Assembly (NCBI RefSeq): GCF_013340935.1
Contig: NZ_WHOS01000001.1
Span: forward strand, 62,001 to 126,000
From: Azospirillum melinis
GTDB taxonomy: Bacteria; Pseudomonadota; Alphaproteobacteria; Azospirillales; Azospirillaceae
Direction of reading: 5' to 3'
Length of the DNA: 64,000 bases
The notes under the pieces are model-generated. The model had not been told where the DNA came from. It made no database searches and saw only the letters and a list, made by a program, of their open reading frames with translations. The position numbers and the translations under genes are program-made. Of the stretch, positions 1 to 11,906 are shown one piece after another (positions within the stretch are counted from its first letter, which is position 1; every line of letters begins with the position of its first letter).

Positions 1-2213
<2,213 letters not shown>

Positions 2214-2306
2214 CGGGTTGGAGGCTAGCGCCGGCCGCCCCGCCGACGCCAGCGGTAAAAGCGGCGGCCGGCGCGAGCGGGGCGGTAGGTGGCGGAGCGG
2301 GAGGTG

Positions 2307-3382
<1,076 letters not shown>

Positions 3383-3386
<4 letters not shown>

Positions 3387-5605
3387 ACCGGCTTCTCCTG
3401 AAGCGTGACGGGGGTGGCGGTGCGGCGGCCGATGCGGCGCTCGCCGACAAGCAGCTGGATGAGGGCGATGACGACCGACATCAGCACGATCAGGGCCGAG
3501 CTGTAGGCGATGGCGAGGCCGAAATCGCCCTGCTCGACACGGCCAACGATGTAGGCGGTGGCCAGCTCGTATTTCGGGCTGACCAGGAAGATGACCGCGC
3601 TGATCGAGGTGATGGCCCGGACGAAGCTGTAGACCAGCGAGGCGACGATGGCCGGGCGCAGCAGCGGCAGGATCACCCGGCGGATCGTCTGCACGCTGCC
3701 GGCCCCCAGCGTCAGCGAGCATTCGTCGAGGCTGCGGTCGATCTGCGACATGGCGGCGACGCCGGCCCGGATGCTGACCGGCATGTTCCGGAAGACGAAG
3801 CAGACGATCAGGATGGTGACGGTGCCGGTCAGCTCGATCGGCGGCTGGTTGAAGGCGAGGATGTAGCTGATGCCGATCACCGTGCCTGGGATGGCGAAGC
3901 TCAGCATCGTCAGGAACTCGAAGGCGCCCTGGCCCTTGAAGCGCTGGCGCACCAGCAGATAGGCGGTCAGCAGACCGACGGCGGCGGTCAGCGGGGCCGA
4001 CAGGGCGGCGACCTCGATGGTCGTGAACAGCGAGCCCCAGGCCCGGCCGGACCAGATCAGCCCGCCCGGACCCCAGCTGAGGTCGAAGGCCGCCAGATAA
4101 TGGCGCAGGGTCAGGCTGTTGTTGCGGCCCCAGTTCTCGGTGAAGCCGCCGAACAGGATCAGGCCGTAGAGCACGAAGGTGAAGGCGGCCCAGGGCAGGG
4201 CGGTGGCATAGGCGGCGATCTTGATGCCGCGCGGAAGCTGCGACGGGATGCCGTTGTCGCCCTTGCCGCCGACCGTCGCGTAGGATTTCTTGCCGAGCCA
4301 TTGCCGCTGCACCCAGAAGGCGCCGAGGCACATGCAGAGCAGGATGATGCCGAGTGCGGCGGCACGGCCGGGGTCGTTCTGGGCGCCGACGACCGCGAAA
4401 TAGATCTTGGTCGACAGCACTTCGAAATTGCCGCCGAGGATCAGCGGGTTGCCGAAGTCGGCCAGGCTCTCGATGAAGCTGATCAGGAAGGCGTTGGCGA
4501 CGCCGGGACGCATCAGCGGCCAGGTGACGGTGCGGAAGGTGACCCAGCGGCTGGCCCGCAAGGTCTGCGCCGCCTCCTCCAGCGAGGGGCCGATGCCCTG
4601 CACGACGCCGATCATCACCAGGAAGGAAATCGGCGTGAAGGCCAGCGTCTGGGTCAGCAGCACGCCGGGAAGCCCGTAGATCCAGCGCGAGACCGGGATG
4701 CCGAACCAGTCGGCCAGCACCAGCGTGACGGTGCCGTTGCGCCCGAACAGCAGGATCACGGCGAGGCTGATGACGAAGGGCGGCGTGATGATCGGCAGGA
4801 CGGTCAGCACGCGCAGCAGCTTCTTGGCACGGAAGCCGGTGCGCACCGCCACCAGGGCGAAGGCCAGCCCGAGCAGGGTCGTCGCGATGCCGGTCATCAC
4901 CGCCAGGAAGACGCTGTTCCACACCACCCCGCAGGCTTTCGCCTCGGTCAGGCAGGACAGGCGCCAGATGTCGGGAGCGGCGAGGCGTGACCACAGCGCC
5001 GCGGCCGAGAAGGCGCCGGTGCCGGTGTCGCCGGCGCCGCTCAGGACATAGCCGACCGGCAGGAAGACGAAGGCGGCGATGGCGGCCAGCACCAGCCCGA
5101 TGGCGCCCGCCGTGAAGCGGTCGCCCTTCATGAAGCCCAGCCCGGCGAAGCCGTTGGTCATCAGGAACAGGAAGGACAGCGCGGTCAGCGCCGCCCCGGC
5201 GCCGAAGCCGCCCTGGCCCAGCGGCAGCGGGCCGAACAGCGCGCCGAGCCAACCCCAGGCCCAGCCATTGAGGCCGATGGCGAAGCCCTGTGCGGCGGTC
5301 CAGGCCAGTCCGAAGGCTCCGCTCGCCAGCAGGATCGCCGGTTGCCGGGCGTGGAGCCGGGGCAGGGCGGTGGCGACGAGCGCCAGGATCAGCGGCAGGG
5401 CGGCGGGCAGGAGCCACCAGCGCCCGTTGGTCAGTCCGTCGATCAGGGCGGAGCCGGCCGGGCCCGGGGACGGTGGTGCAAGTGTGGGCTGGGTGCCGCT
5501 GCCGGCGAACCAGGGCAGCAGGGCGAAGCCCACCCACCCCAGCGCCAGCCAGACTGCTGAACGAGGACGCATCACGTCACCTGCGAATTTTTGCGGTCCG
5601 GGCAT
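3383..5605 (-). CDS. ABC transporter permease with two fused membrane-domain halves (FbpB/AfuB type)
   Basis: Up to 740 residues, about twice a single BPD-type permease, with two consecutive sets of membrane segments separated near the middle. Each half has an EAA-like loop for contact with the ATPase (EEAAQTLRASRWVTFRTVTWP and DECSLTLGAGSVQTIRRVILP). This duplicated layout is typical of FbpB and AfuB. ATG at 5605 is kept, but ATG at 5572 (MRPRSAVW, 729 residues) has an AGGTGA-like site and places the first membrane helix at the N-terminus; it may be the true start. A perfect hairpin lies just ahead of 5605 (see separate entry). The stop overlaps the ATPase start. Function: inner-membrane channel of the importer. 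Confidence 0.92.
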
Positions 5606-5616
5606 GACCGCCCCTT

Positions 5617-5639
5617 CCCTCCCCCGTTACGGGGGAGGG
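5617..5639 (-). promoter_or_regulatory. Hairpin covering the ribosome-binding site of the permease gene
   Basis: Perfect inverted repeat with 10-base arms and a 3-base loop: CCCTCCCCCG (5617-5626) and CGGGGGAGGG (5630-5639). In the minus-strand transcript the second arm to be copied carries the GGGGGAGGG purine tract that would serve as Shine-Dalgarno for a start at 5605, so folding would hide it. It could alternatively be a widespread intergenic repeat or an mRNA stabiliser. Inference only; no expression data. Confidence 0.5.
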
Positions 5640-5675
5640 GGACGACGGATGTCCCGATCGGAGAAAAGGTGCGGA

Positions 5676-5696
5676 GGCGGTTACGCTGTAACCGCC
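5676..5696 (-). promoter_or_regulatory. Second hairpin between binding-protein and permease genes
   Basis: Perfect 9-base arms GGCGGTTAC (5676-5684) and GTAACCGCC (5688-5696) with a 3-base loop, 13 bases after the binding-protein stop on the minus strand. No U-tract follows, so it is not a classical terminator. Hairpins at this place in importer operons often protect the upstream mRNA, giving more binding protein than permease; here that is an inference from position. Confidence 0.5.
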
Positions 5697-5708
5697 ATTC
5701 GGCAACCG

Positions 5709-6758
5709 TTACTTGGCGACGGCCTTGATTTCGGCGTCCCAGCGCGACAGCAGGCGCTTGCGCTCTTCGGCGGTGCCGAATTTCTGGAAATTGTAGTCGA
5801 TCATGCGGATCGCCTCCAGCTTCGGCGCCTCCGGCGGGATCGCCGCCTTGCGGTTGGACGGCATCTGGAACTGCTTGGTCTCGGCGCCGGTCGCCTGACC
5901 TTCCGGCGACAGGGCGAACTCGTAGAAGGCCTTGGCGGTGTCGAGGTTCTTCGTGCCCTTGATGATGCTGACCGAGCCGATCTCATAGCCGGTGCCCTCG
6001 CAGGGGGCGGCGACATCGACCGGGAAGCCGTTCACCTTCTGGTTGATGCCGTCATGCATGAAGATGATGCCGACCAGAGTTTCGCTGCGTGCGACGGCCG
6101 CCGCCGGGGCGCTGCCCGACTTGGTGTACTGGTTGACGTTGTCGTTCAGCTTCTTCAGGTAATCGAACGCCCCATCCTCTCCCAGAACCTGGACCAGGGT
6201 GGCCAGCGCGGTGTAGGCGGTGCCCGAAGCGTTGGGGTTCGCGATCTGGATCTCTTCCCTAAATTCCGGACGCAGCAGGTCGGCCCAGCATTTCGGCGCG
6301 CTGATCTTGCGCTTGGCCAGAAGCTCGGTGTTGTAGACGAAGCCGAGCGCACCGGCGTAGATGCCGACGCTGCGCCCCTGCGACTGCTTGTACTGGCTCT
6401 GCGCCCAGGGCTGGAGGTCCGCGAACTGCGGGCTTTCATAGGCCAGCGTCAGCCCTTCCTCGGCCGCCTGCAGATGCGGGTCGCCGGGGCCGCCCCACCA
6501 GACATCGGTCTTCGGGTTGGCGGACTCGGCGCGAATCTGCGCCAGCGCCTCACCGGCGCTCTTGCGGCTCATGGCGACGGCGGTGCCGGTCTTCTTCTCG
6601 AAGGCGACGGCAATCGCCTTGCACCATTCCTCCTGCACGCCGCAGAGAACGGTGAGGGGGCCTTGCGCCTTGGCCGGGGTCGCCGTCAGGGCGATCACGG
6701 AGCCGGCCGCCAGGATGCCGAGGCCGACCGACTTGATCCAGTTGCCAGCGGATGTCAC
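5709..6758 (-). CDS. Periplasmic substrate-binding protein of the Fe(III)/sugar-phosphate ABC family
   Basis: Family-1 solute-binding protein, 349 residues. GTG at 6758 is chosen because GGGAGGAG lies about 8 bases upstream and a standard signal peptide then starts at residue 1, ending ATPAKA before QGPLTVLCGVQ. Upstream in-frame ATGs would put 26 or more extra residues before the signal peptide. The mature part has the clefted binding-protein core (TDVWWGGPGDPHLQAAEEG, YNTELLAKRKI, NPNASGTAYTALATLVQ). FutA/FbpA ferric-binding proteins and AfuA hexose-phosphate-binding proteins are the nearest families I recognise. It would feed the fused permease and ATPase downstream. Confidence 0.92.
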   Translation of the reverse strand: MTSAGNWIKSVGLGILAAGSVIALTATPAKAQGPLTVLCGVQEEWCKAIAVAFEKKTGTAVAMSRKSAGEALAQIRAESANPKTDVWWGGPGDPHLQAAEEGLTLAYESPQFADLQPWAQSQYKQSQGRSVGIYAGALGFVYNTELLAKRKISAPKCWADLLRPEFREEIQIANPNASGTAYTALATLVQVLGEDGAFDYLKKLNDNVNQYTKSGSAPAAAVARSETLVGIIFMHDGINQKVNGFPVDVAAPCEGTGYEIGSVSIIKGTKNLDTAKAFYEFALSPEGQATGAETKQFQMPSNRKAAIPPEAPKLEAIRMIDYNFQKFGTAEERKRLLSRWDAEIKAVAK

Positions 6759-6906
6759 GGAGCACTCCTCCCTTGGAGTTCGGGTTGATTTTTGACGATC
6801 GTACATTTGTTCGCTTCCCCAGCGTAAGCGGCCAGGGTGAACGGCGAATGTCACGCTTCAAGGGAGTGGCTGTAACTTTGTTAACAGAAGCCCGCTTGGG
6901 GGGCGG

Positions 6907-7656
6907 TCAGTGACCGAATGCCTCAATGTCGCAGTCGAAAACATATCCCAGCCCGCGCTCGGTGCGGATCAGCCAGGGCTGCTGCGGGTTGCGTTCGATC
7001 TTGCGGCGCAGGCGCAGGATCAGCACGTCGATGGTCCGGTCGAAGACATCGTCCCGGTCATGGTGGGTCAGGTCGAGGATCTGGTTGCGGCTGAGCACCC
7101 GTCCATGGGCGCGGACCAGCGCCACCAGCAGATCGAACTCTGCCACCGTCAGCGGCACCGGCTTGCCGGCCGGATCGAACAGCCGCCGCCCGTCCTCGTC
7201 CAGGGTGAAGCCGGCGAAGCGGTAACCGCGCTTGCAGGGGGCCGGGACGGGAACGTTCTCGCGGGCGGTGCGGCGCAGGACAGCCTTCACGCGTGCGATG
7301 AACTCGCGGTTGTTGAAGGGCTTCACAATGTAGTCGTCGGCGCCGACCTCCAGCCCCATGATGCGGTCGATGTCGTCGCCGCGGCCGGTCAGCATGATGA
7401 TCGGGACATCCATCGTGCCCCGTACCTGGGCGGCGATGGAGATGCCGTCGCGGTCGGGCAGCCGCAGGTCGAGCACGATCAGGTCGAGCCGTCCGGCGCC
7501 GAGCACCGTCATCAGCGTCGCCGCATCGGGACAGCGGACCGTCTCGTACCCCTCGCCGGCAAGCAGGTCGGCGACCATCTGGAGGACCGCCGGATCGTCG
7601 TCGACGATTCCGATCGTCAGACGCCTGCCGCCATTCGGTGACGTGTTCGATGACAT
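6907..7656 (-). CDS. OmpR/PhoB-family response regulator
   Basis: 249 residues from ATG at 7656. Receiver domain at about 15-125 with acidic pocket D19-D21, phospho-acceptor D63 (IVLDLRLPD), and the conserved Lys in IVKPFNN. A winged-helix DNA-binding domain fills about 155-245 (TIDVLILRLRRKIE, TERGLGYVFDC), typical of the TorR/OmpR class. It heads a run on the same strand that ends with a sensor kinase, with an ABC importer between, so it most likely controls the importer in answer to that kinase. The 148-base gap between its stop and the binding-protein start is where I would expect its binding sites. Confidence 0.95.
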   Translation of the reverse strand: MSSNTSPNGGRRLTIGIVDDDPAVLQMVADLLAGEGYETVRCPDAATLMTVLGAGRLDLIVLDLRLPDRDGISIAAQVRGTMDVPIIMLTGRGDDIDRIMGLEVGADDYIVKPFNNREFIARVKAVLRRTARENVPVPAPCKRGYRFAGFTLDEDGRRLFDPAGKPVPLTVAEFDLLVALVRAHGRVLSRNQILDLTHHDRDDVFDRTIDVLILRLRRKIERNPQQPWLIRTERGLGYVFDCDIEAFGH

Positions 7657-7706
7657 CCTGCCCGCCCGCTGATGAGGGCGCAGGATCGCATTCCTTCCCG
7701 CCGGGA

Positions 7707-8624
7707 TCAACCGGTCTGGCCGGGATTTCCAATCGGTTCCGCAGCCTGGCCTGTTCCATTGAGAGCGTGGTAGCTGCGGATCACCTGACTGTCGTCCATC
7801 GCCCCCTCTCCGCGGCCGGAGGTGGCGAGGAACATCTGGTGGGCGACGGCGGCCAGCGGCAAGGCCACCTTGGTGTCGCGGCCGGCCTCCAGCACGATGC
7901 CGAGATCCTTGACGAAGATGTCGACGGCGCTGGTGATGCCGGGGTCGGCCTGCAGCATGCGCGGGCCGCGGTCCTTCAGCATCCAGCTGGATGCCGCGGA
8001 ACCGCTCATGATCTCCAGCAGGATGTCGAGATCGACGCCGACCTTGGCGGCGAGCGCGAAGGCTTCGGCGACCACGGCGATGTGGACGCCGCACAGCAGC
8101 TGGTTGACGGTCTTCACCGTGGCGCCCTGGCCCGGCCGCTCGCCGACATGAAAGACCTTGTCCCCCATCGCCGCCAGCACCGGGCGCAGCCGCTCCACCA
8201 CCGCTGCCGGTGCCGCCGCCATGATCGACAGCGTACCGGCGACCGCACCCACCACGCCGCCGGACACCGGCGCGTCGACGAAGCGGCGGCCCGCCGCCTC
8301 CACCCGCGCCGCCAGGGCGGCAACCGCTCCCGGCGGGCAGGTCGCCATCAGGATCACCGCCGATCCGTCCGGCAAGGCCTCCAGCGCGCCGTCGGCGAAC
8401 AGCGCCTGCTCGGCCTGGGCGGCATTCACCACCATCAGCACCAGTGCATCGGCACCGGCCGCCGCCGCGGCGGCGCTGGCCGCCGGCCGGGCGCCGCGCG
8501 ACGCCAGGGCGGCAATGCTGTCGCCGCGGACATCGAAGCCCTGCACGGCGAAACCCTTGGCCAGCAGGTTGTTCGCCATGGGCATTCCCATGGACCCGAG
8601 GCCGATGAATCCGACGGTCGTCAT
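7707..8624 (-). CDS. NAD(P)-dependent beta-hydroxyacid dehydrogenase (3-hydroxyisobutyrate dehydrogenase / tartronate semialdehyde reductase family)
   Basis: 305 residues. N-terminal Rossmann motif GFIGLGSMGMPMA, substrate-binding DAPVSGGVVGA near residue 120, and catalytic K171 in VKTVNQLLCG, all diagnostic of the beta-hydroxyacid dehydrogenase family (GarR, GlxR, MmsB, LtnD). The exact substrate is not readable. It lies last in a minus-strand cluster with a TRAP transporter, split transketolase and an SDR dehydrogenase, so a carboxylic or sugar acid taken up by that transporter is a reasonable guess. It could act as tartronate semialdehyde reductase or L-threonate dehydrogenase. Confidence 0.9.
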   Translation of the reverse strand: MTTVGFIGLGSMGMPMANNLLAKGFAVQGFDVRGDSIAALASRGARPAASAAAAAAGADALVLMVVNAAQAEQALFADGALEALPDGSAVILMATCPPGAVAALAARVEAAGRRFVDAPVSGGVVGAVAGTLSIMAAAPAAVVERLRPVLAAMGDKVFHVGERPGQGATVKTVNQLLCGVHIAVVAEAFALAAKVGVDLDILLEIMSGSAASSWMLKDRGPRMLQADPGITSAVDIFVKDLGIVLEAGRDTKVALPLAAVAHQMFLATSGRGEGAMDDSQVIRSYHALNGTGQAAEPIGNPGQTG

Positions 8625-8683
8625 TGTCCGGTGTCCTTGGATACGGAGACTGTGAAGGGGAGAGAGGCCAGTGCCGGGGCGGG

Positions 8684-10576
8684 TCAGCCGAGGAAGCCGA
8701 TCGACACCCAGGGGAACGCCGCGACGACGATCAGCCCGACCGCCAGCGCCGCCAGATATCCCAGGATGGGTTTCATGCCTTCGTCCGGGCTGATGCGGCT
8801 GATGGCGCAGGCGGCGTAGTAGCCGACACCGAAGGGCGGGGCGAACAGGCCGATGCCCATCGCCAGGATGACGATCATCGCATAGTGGACCTCATGCACG
8901 CCGATCTGGCGGGCGATGGGGAACAGGAGCGGTCCGAACAGCACGATGGCGGGGATGCCTTCCAGCACGCTGCCCAGGATGATGAAGGCGACGATGGACA
9001 CCGCTATGAATACCGGCACGCCGCCGGGCAGTTCGCGCATGACCGTCGCCAGGGTGTTGGAGAAACCCGACTGGGTGAGCGCCCAGGCCATGCCGGTGGC
9101 CGCGCCGATGATCAGCAGGATGGCGCCGGACAGGGCTGCGGTATCGACCAGCATCGGATAGATGCGGCGCCAGTCGAACTCGCGATAGACCAGCAGCCCG
9201 GCGATCACGGCATAGACGATGCCGATGGTCGACACCTCGGTCGCCGTCGCCACGCCTTCGATCACCGCGGCGCGGATGATGAAGGGCAGGGCGATGGCGG
9301 GCAGGGCGATCAGGAACGCCTTGCCGATCTCGCCCCGGCTGGCGCGGCGGACATGGGACAGATCCTCGTCGCGGTAGCGCCACCAGACCAGGGCGGCGAG
9401 CGCCACGCCCAGAACGATGCCGGGAAGCAGTCCGCCGGTGAACAGGGCGGCGATGGACACGCCGGTGACGGAGCCGATGGTGATCAGTACCAGGGAGGGC
9501 GGAATGGTTTCGGTCTGGGCGCCGGTGGCGGACAGCAGGGCGACCAGATCGCCGGGCTTGGCGCCGCGCGCCTTCATCTCGGGGAACAGCACCGGCGCCA
9601 CCGCCGCCATGTCGGCCGCCTTGGAGCCCGAGATGCCGGACACGAGATACATCGCACCGATCAGCACATAGGACAGGCCGCCGCGCACATGGCCGAGCAG
9701 GCTGGCGAGGAAGCCGACCATGGCGCGGGCCATCCCCGTCATCTCGATCAGCTGGCCGAGAAAGACGAACAGCGGCACCGACAGCAGAATCAGGTGGCTC
9801 ATGCCCTCGTCCATGCGGCCGACCATGACGATGGCCGGAGTCGAGGTGGCGAGCGACAGATAGCCGAAGGTGGCAAGCCCGAAGGAGAAGGCGATGGGCA
9901 GGCCGAGGAACACCATCACGCCGACGCCGACGACGAAGAAAAGCAGCAGGTTGAGGTTGCCGAGTCCGGCGAAGACCGGACCGGCCAGCACCGCCGCACC
10001 GATGGTTGCGACCACCGCCAGCGCCGCCCACAGCACGTCGGCAGCGCGGCCGACACGGGCCAGCCGCAGCAGGGCGACCGAGATCATCAGGACGATGCCG
10101 ACCGGCAGCGCCGAGGCGCGCCAGGAGTTGGCGATGTCGAGCGCCGGGGTGGTGACCCACACCTCTTCCGAGGCGAATTCATAGGCGGGTTCGGCCATCA
10201 GCAGCAGGAAGGCCAGCGCCGCCGTCATGGCGAGCACGTCGAGGAAGGCCTGGGCGCGCGGTCCCAGCATGCCGACCAGCGCCGTCATCCGCATATGCTC
10301 GCCCCGGCGCAACGCCACGACCGAGCCGAACATGGCGAGCCAGAGAAACAGGATGGAGGCCAGCTCGTCCGACCAGATGATCGGGCTGTGGAGGAGATAG
10401 CGCCAGATGACGCCGACCAGCAGCACGCCGACCTCGGCGAGCACCAGCAGCGCCGCCGGAAGTTCGACGAGGAGGCCGATGCCCCGGTCGAGCTGGCCGA
10501 GCCAGCGGGCCTGGGTGCCGGACGGCTGTCCGGAACCGTGGGCGACGGTTGCCGCCGCATTGATGGGAGTGTTCAT
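8684..10576 (-). CDS. TRAP transporter fused DctQM permease
   Basis: 630 residues in one chain: a small DctQ-type four-helix unit at about 25-190 (VIWRYLLHSPIIWSDELA) and a large DctM-type unit at about 210-630 (LGLPIAFSFGLATFGYLSL, GSKAADMAAVAPVLFPEM, ETIPPSLVLITIGSVTGVS). It is a secondary, ion-driven importer of organic acids or related solutes, working with the binding protein encoded upstream at 10770-11810. DctQ and DctM are separate genes in the second TRAP system of this window (20003-21878), so the two came from different lineages. The cargo is unknown. Confidence 0.95.
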   Translation of the reverse strand: MNTPINAAATVAHGSGQPSGTQARWLGQLDRGIGLLVELPAALLVLAEVGVLLVGVIWRYLLHSPIIWSDELASILFLWLAMFGSVVALRRGEHMRMTALVGMLGPRAQAFLDVLAMTAALAFLLLMAEPAYEFASEEVWVTTPALDIANSWRASALPVGIVLMISVALLRLARVGRAADVLWAALAVVATIGAAVLAGPVFAGLGNLNLLLFFVVGVGVMVFLGLPIAFSFGLATFGYLSLATSTPAIVMVGRMDEGMSHLILLSVPLFVFLGQLIEMTGMARAMVGFLASLLGHVRGGLSYVLIGAMYLVSGISGSKAADMAAVAPVLFPEMKARGAKPGDLVALLSATGAQTETIPPSLVLITIGSVTGVSIAALFTGGLLPGIVLGVALAALVWWRYRDEDLSHVRRASRGEIGKAFLIALPAIALPFIIRAAVIEGVATATEVSTIGIVYAVIAGLLVYREFDWRRIYPMLVDTAALSGAILLIIGAATGMAWALTQSGFSNTLATVMRELPGGVPVFIAVSIVAFIILGSVLEGIPAIVLFGPLLFPIARQIGVHEVHYAMIVILAMGIGLFAPPFGVGYYAACAISRISPDEGMKPILGYLAALAVGLIVVAAFPWVSIGFLG

Positions 10577-10694
10577 GAGGCCAGCCCTTCGGAAGGACGA
10601 TCGGTGGACGGGACGGCCGCCCCGGACCCGCCGCCCCTGAAGCCGGTGCCATTCGAACCGGGTTCAGGGCGGGGGCGCGGGTCGGCCGGGTCGC

Positions 10695-10726
10695 AATCGA
10701 CGGCAGTCTCAATGGACGGCAGTCTC
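10695..10726. repeat. Two-copy 16-bp tandem repeat in the dctP-dctQM gap
   Basis: AATCGACGGCAGTCTC at 10695-10710 is followed directly by AATGGACGGCAGTCTC at 10711-10726, one mismatch. It lies in the 193-base gap between the TRAP binding-protein stop and the fused-permease start. The rest of the gap has further GGACGG/CGGCC motifs but no gene that I can support. Function unknown; it may reflect slippage. Confidence 0.7.
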
Positions 10727-10769
10727 AGTCTGGAGGGCCTCGGCCTGGACGGTTTCGGCCCGGACGGAC

Positions 10770-11810
10770 TCAGCCGAGTTTGCCGGACACCTTTTCCAGC
10801 AGTTCCCAGGCGGTGGCGCCGTACTTGTCCTTCCACTCCTGATAGAAGCTGGTCGAGGACAGCGCCTTGCGGAACGGCTCGCGATCGACGGTGTGGAAGG
10901 TCAGCCCCTTGGCGGCCAGATCCTTCTGGAGGCTGTCGTTCAGGGCGGCGATGTCGGCGCGCTGGTCGTCGGCCGAGCGGTCCAGTTCGCGGCCGACGAT
11001 CCCCTGCACATCGGCCGGCAGCTTGGCGAAGGCGCGCTTGTTGCCCAGCACCCAGTAGCCGTCCCAGACATGGCCGGTCAGGCTGCAGGTCTTCTGCACC
11101 TCGTACAGGCGGGCGGTGGCGATGATCGCCAGCGGGTTTTCCTGCCCCTCCACCACCACGGTCTGGAGCGCCGAATACAGCTCGTTGAAATTGATCGGGG
11201 CGGGAGCGGCGCCGATGGCCTTGAACAGCGAGGTCAGAGCCGGCGCCGGCGGCACCCGCATCTTGAAGCCCTTGATGTCGTCGGCGGTCTTGATGACGCG
11301 GGTGGAGGAGGTGACGTGGCGGAAGCCGTTGTCCCAGATCTTGCCGAGCGTCATGATCGGGGTCTTGGCGATCTCGGCGCGGATGTGCTTGCCGAGGTCG
11401 CCGTCCATCGCCTGCCAGACGGCGTTGTAGTCGTTGAAGGCGAAGCCCATGCTGGTGATGCCGGACACCGGGACGAAGGTGGCGAGGATCAGCGAGCTGA
11501 GATTGAAGATCTCGACGCCGCCATTGCGCACCTGACCCAGCAGGTCGGTGTCGCTGCCCAGCTGGTTGGCCGGGAACAGCTTGATGTCCAGCCGGCCGGA
11601 GGTCGCTTCGCGGATGCGGTCGATCGCTTCCTGGGCGCGGATGTTGACGGGATGGGTCGGGTCCTGGCCGGTGGCGTACTTGAACTGGAATTCGGCGGCG
11701 TCCGCCGGGTATTTCAGGATGGTGACCAGCGGCATGGCACCGGCGGCGGCCAGAACGGCGCGGCGGCTGGGACGGAACGAGGTCGCGCGGAAGGGCGGCA
11801 TCTTGAGCAT
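10770..11810 (-). CDS. TRAP transporter substrate-binding protein (DctP family), twin-arginine-like signal
   Basis: 346 residues. The N-terminus has RPSRRAVLAAAG followed by a hydrophobic run, a likely Tat signal, with mature sequence starting around AEFQFKYATGQDPTHPVN. DctP hallmarks include the arginine that binds the substrate carboxylate (DIKGFKMRVPPAP) and the VEGQENPL motif after helix ALQTVVV. It should capture the solute for the fused DctQM permease downstream. It follows the transketolase pair by about 100 bases with a strong hairpin between. Substrate unknown; the enzymes around it suggest a sugar acid or polyol derivative. Confidence 0.94.
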   Translation of the reverse strand: MLKMPPFRATSFRPSRRAVLAAAGAMPLVTILKYPADAAEFQFKYATGQDPTHPVNIRAQEAIDRIREATSGRLDIKLFPANQLGSDTDLLGQVRNGGVEIFNLSSLILATFVPVSGITSMGFAFNDYNAVWQAMDGDLGKHIRAEIAKTPIMTLGKIWDNGFRHVTSSTRVIKTADDIKGFKMRVPPAPALTSLFKAIGAAPAPINFNELYSALQTVVVEGQENPLAIIATARLYEVQKTCSLTGHVWDGYWVLGNKRAFAKLPADVQGIVGRELDRSADDQRADIAALNDSLQKDLAAKGLTFHTVDREPFRKALSSTSFYQEWKDKYGATAWELLEKVSGKLG

Positions 11811-11872
11811 GGTTTCCTCTCCGGAATTCTATAATTCGGCTTTTTTGGGTTTGGCCTTTTTGGGCGGCGAGG

Positions 11873-11893
11873 GCGGGGAGGCAGCCTCCCCGC
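11873..11893 (-). promoter_or_regulatory. Perfect hairpin between transketolase C-subunit and dctP
   Basis: GCGGGGAGGC (11873-11882) and GCCTCCCCGC (11884-11893), 10-base arms around a single base. It sits directly upstream of the transketolase stop in the minus-strand gap. The minus transcript shows no U-run after it, so an RNA-stability or processing role is more likely than termination. Position-based inference. Confidence 0.45.
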
Positions 11894-11906
11894 GTCCCGA
11901 AGGCCC

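Noticed and set aside
8624..11125. Plus-strand open frame of 833 codons
   Set aside because: Antisense to the TRAP permease and binding protein. Composition is almost wholly Asp/Gln/Gly/Arg/His without any domain pattern.
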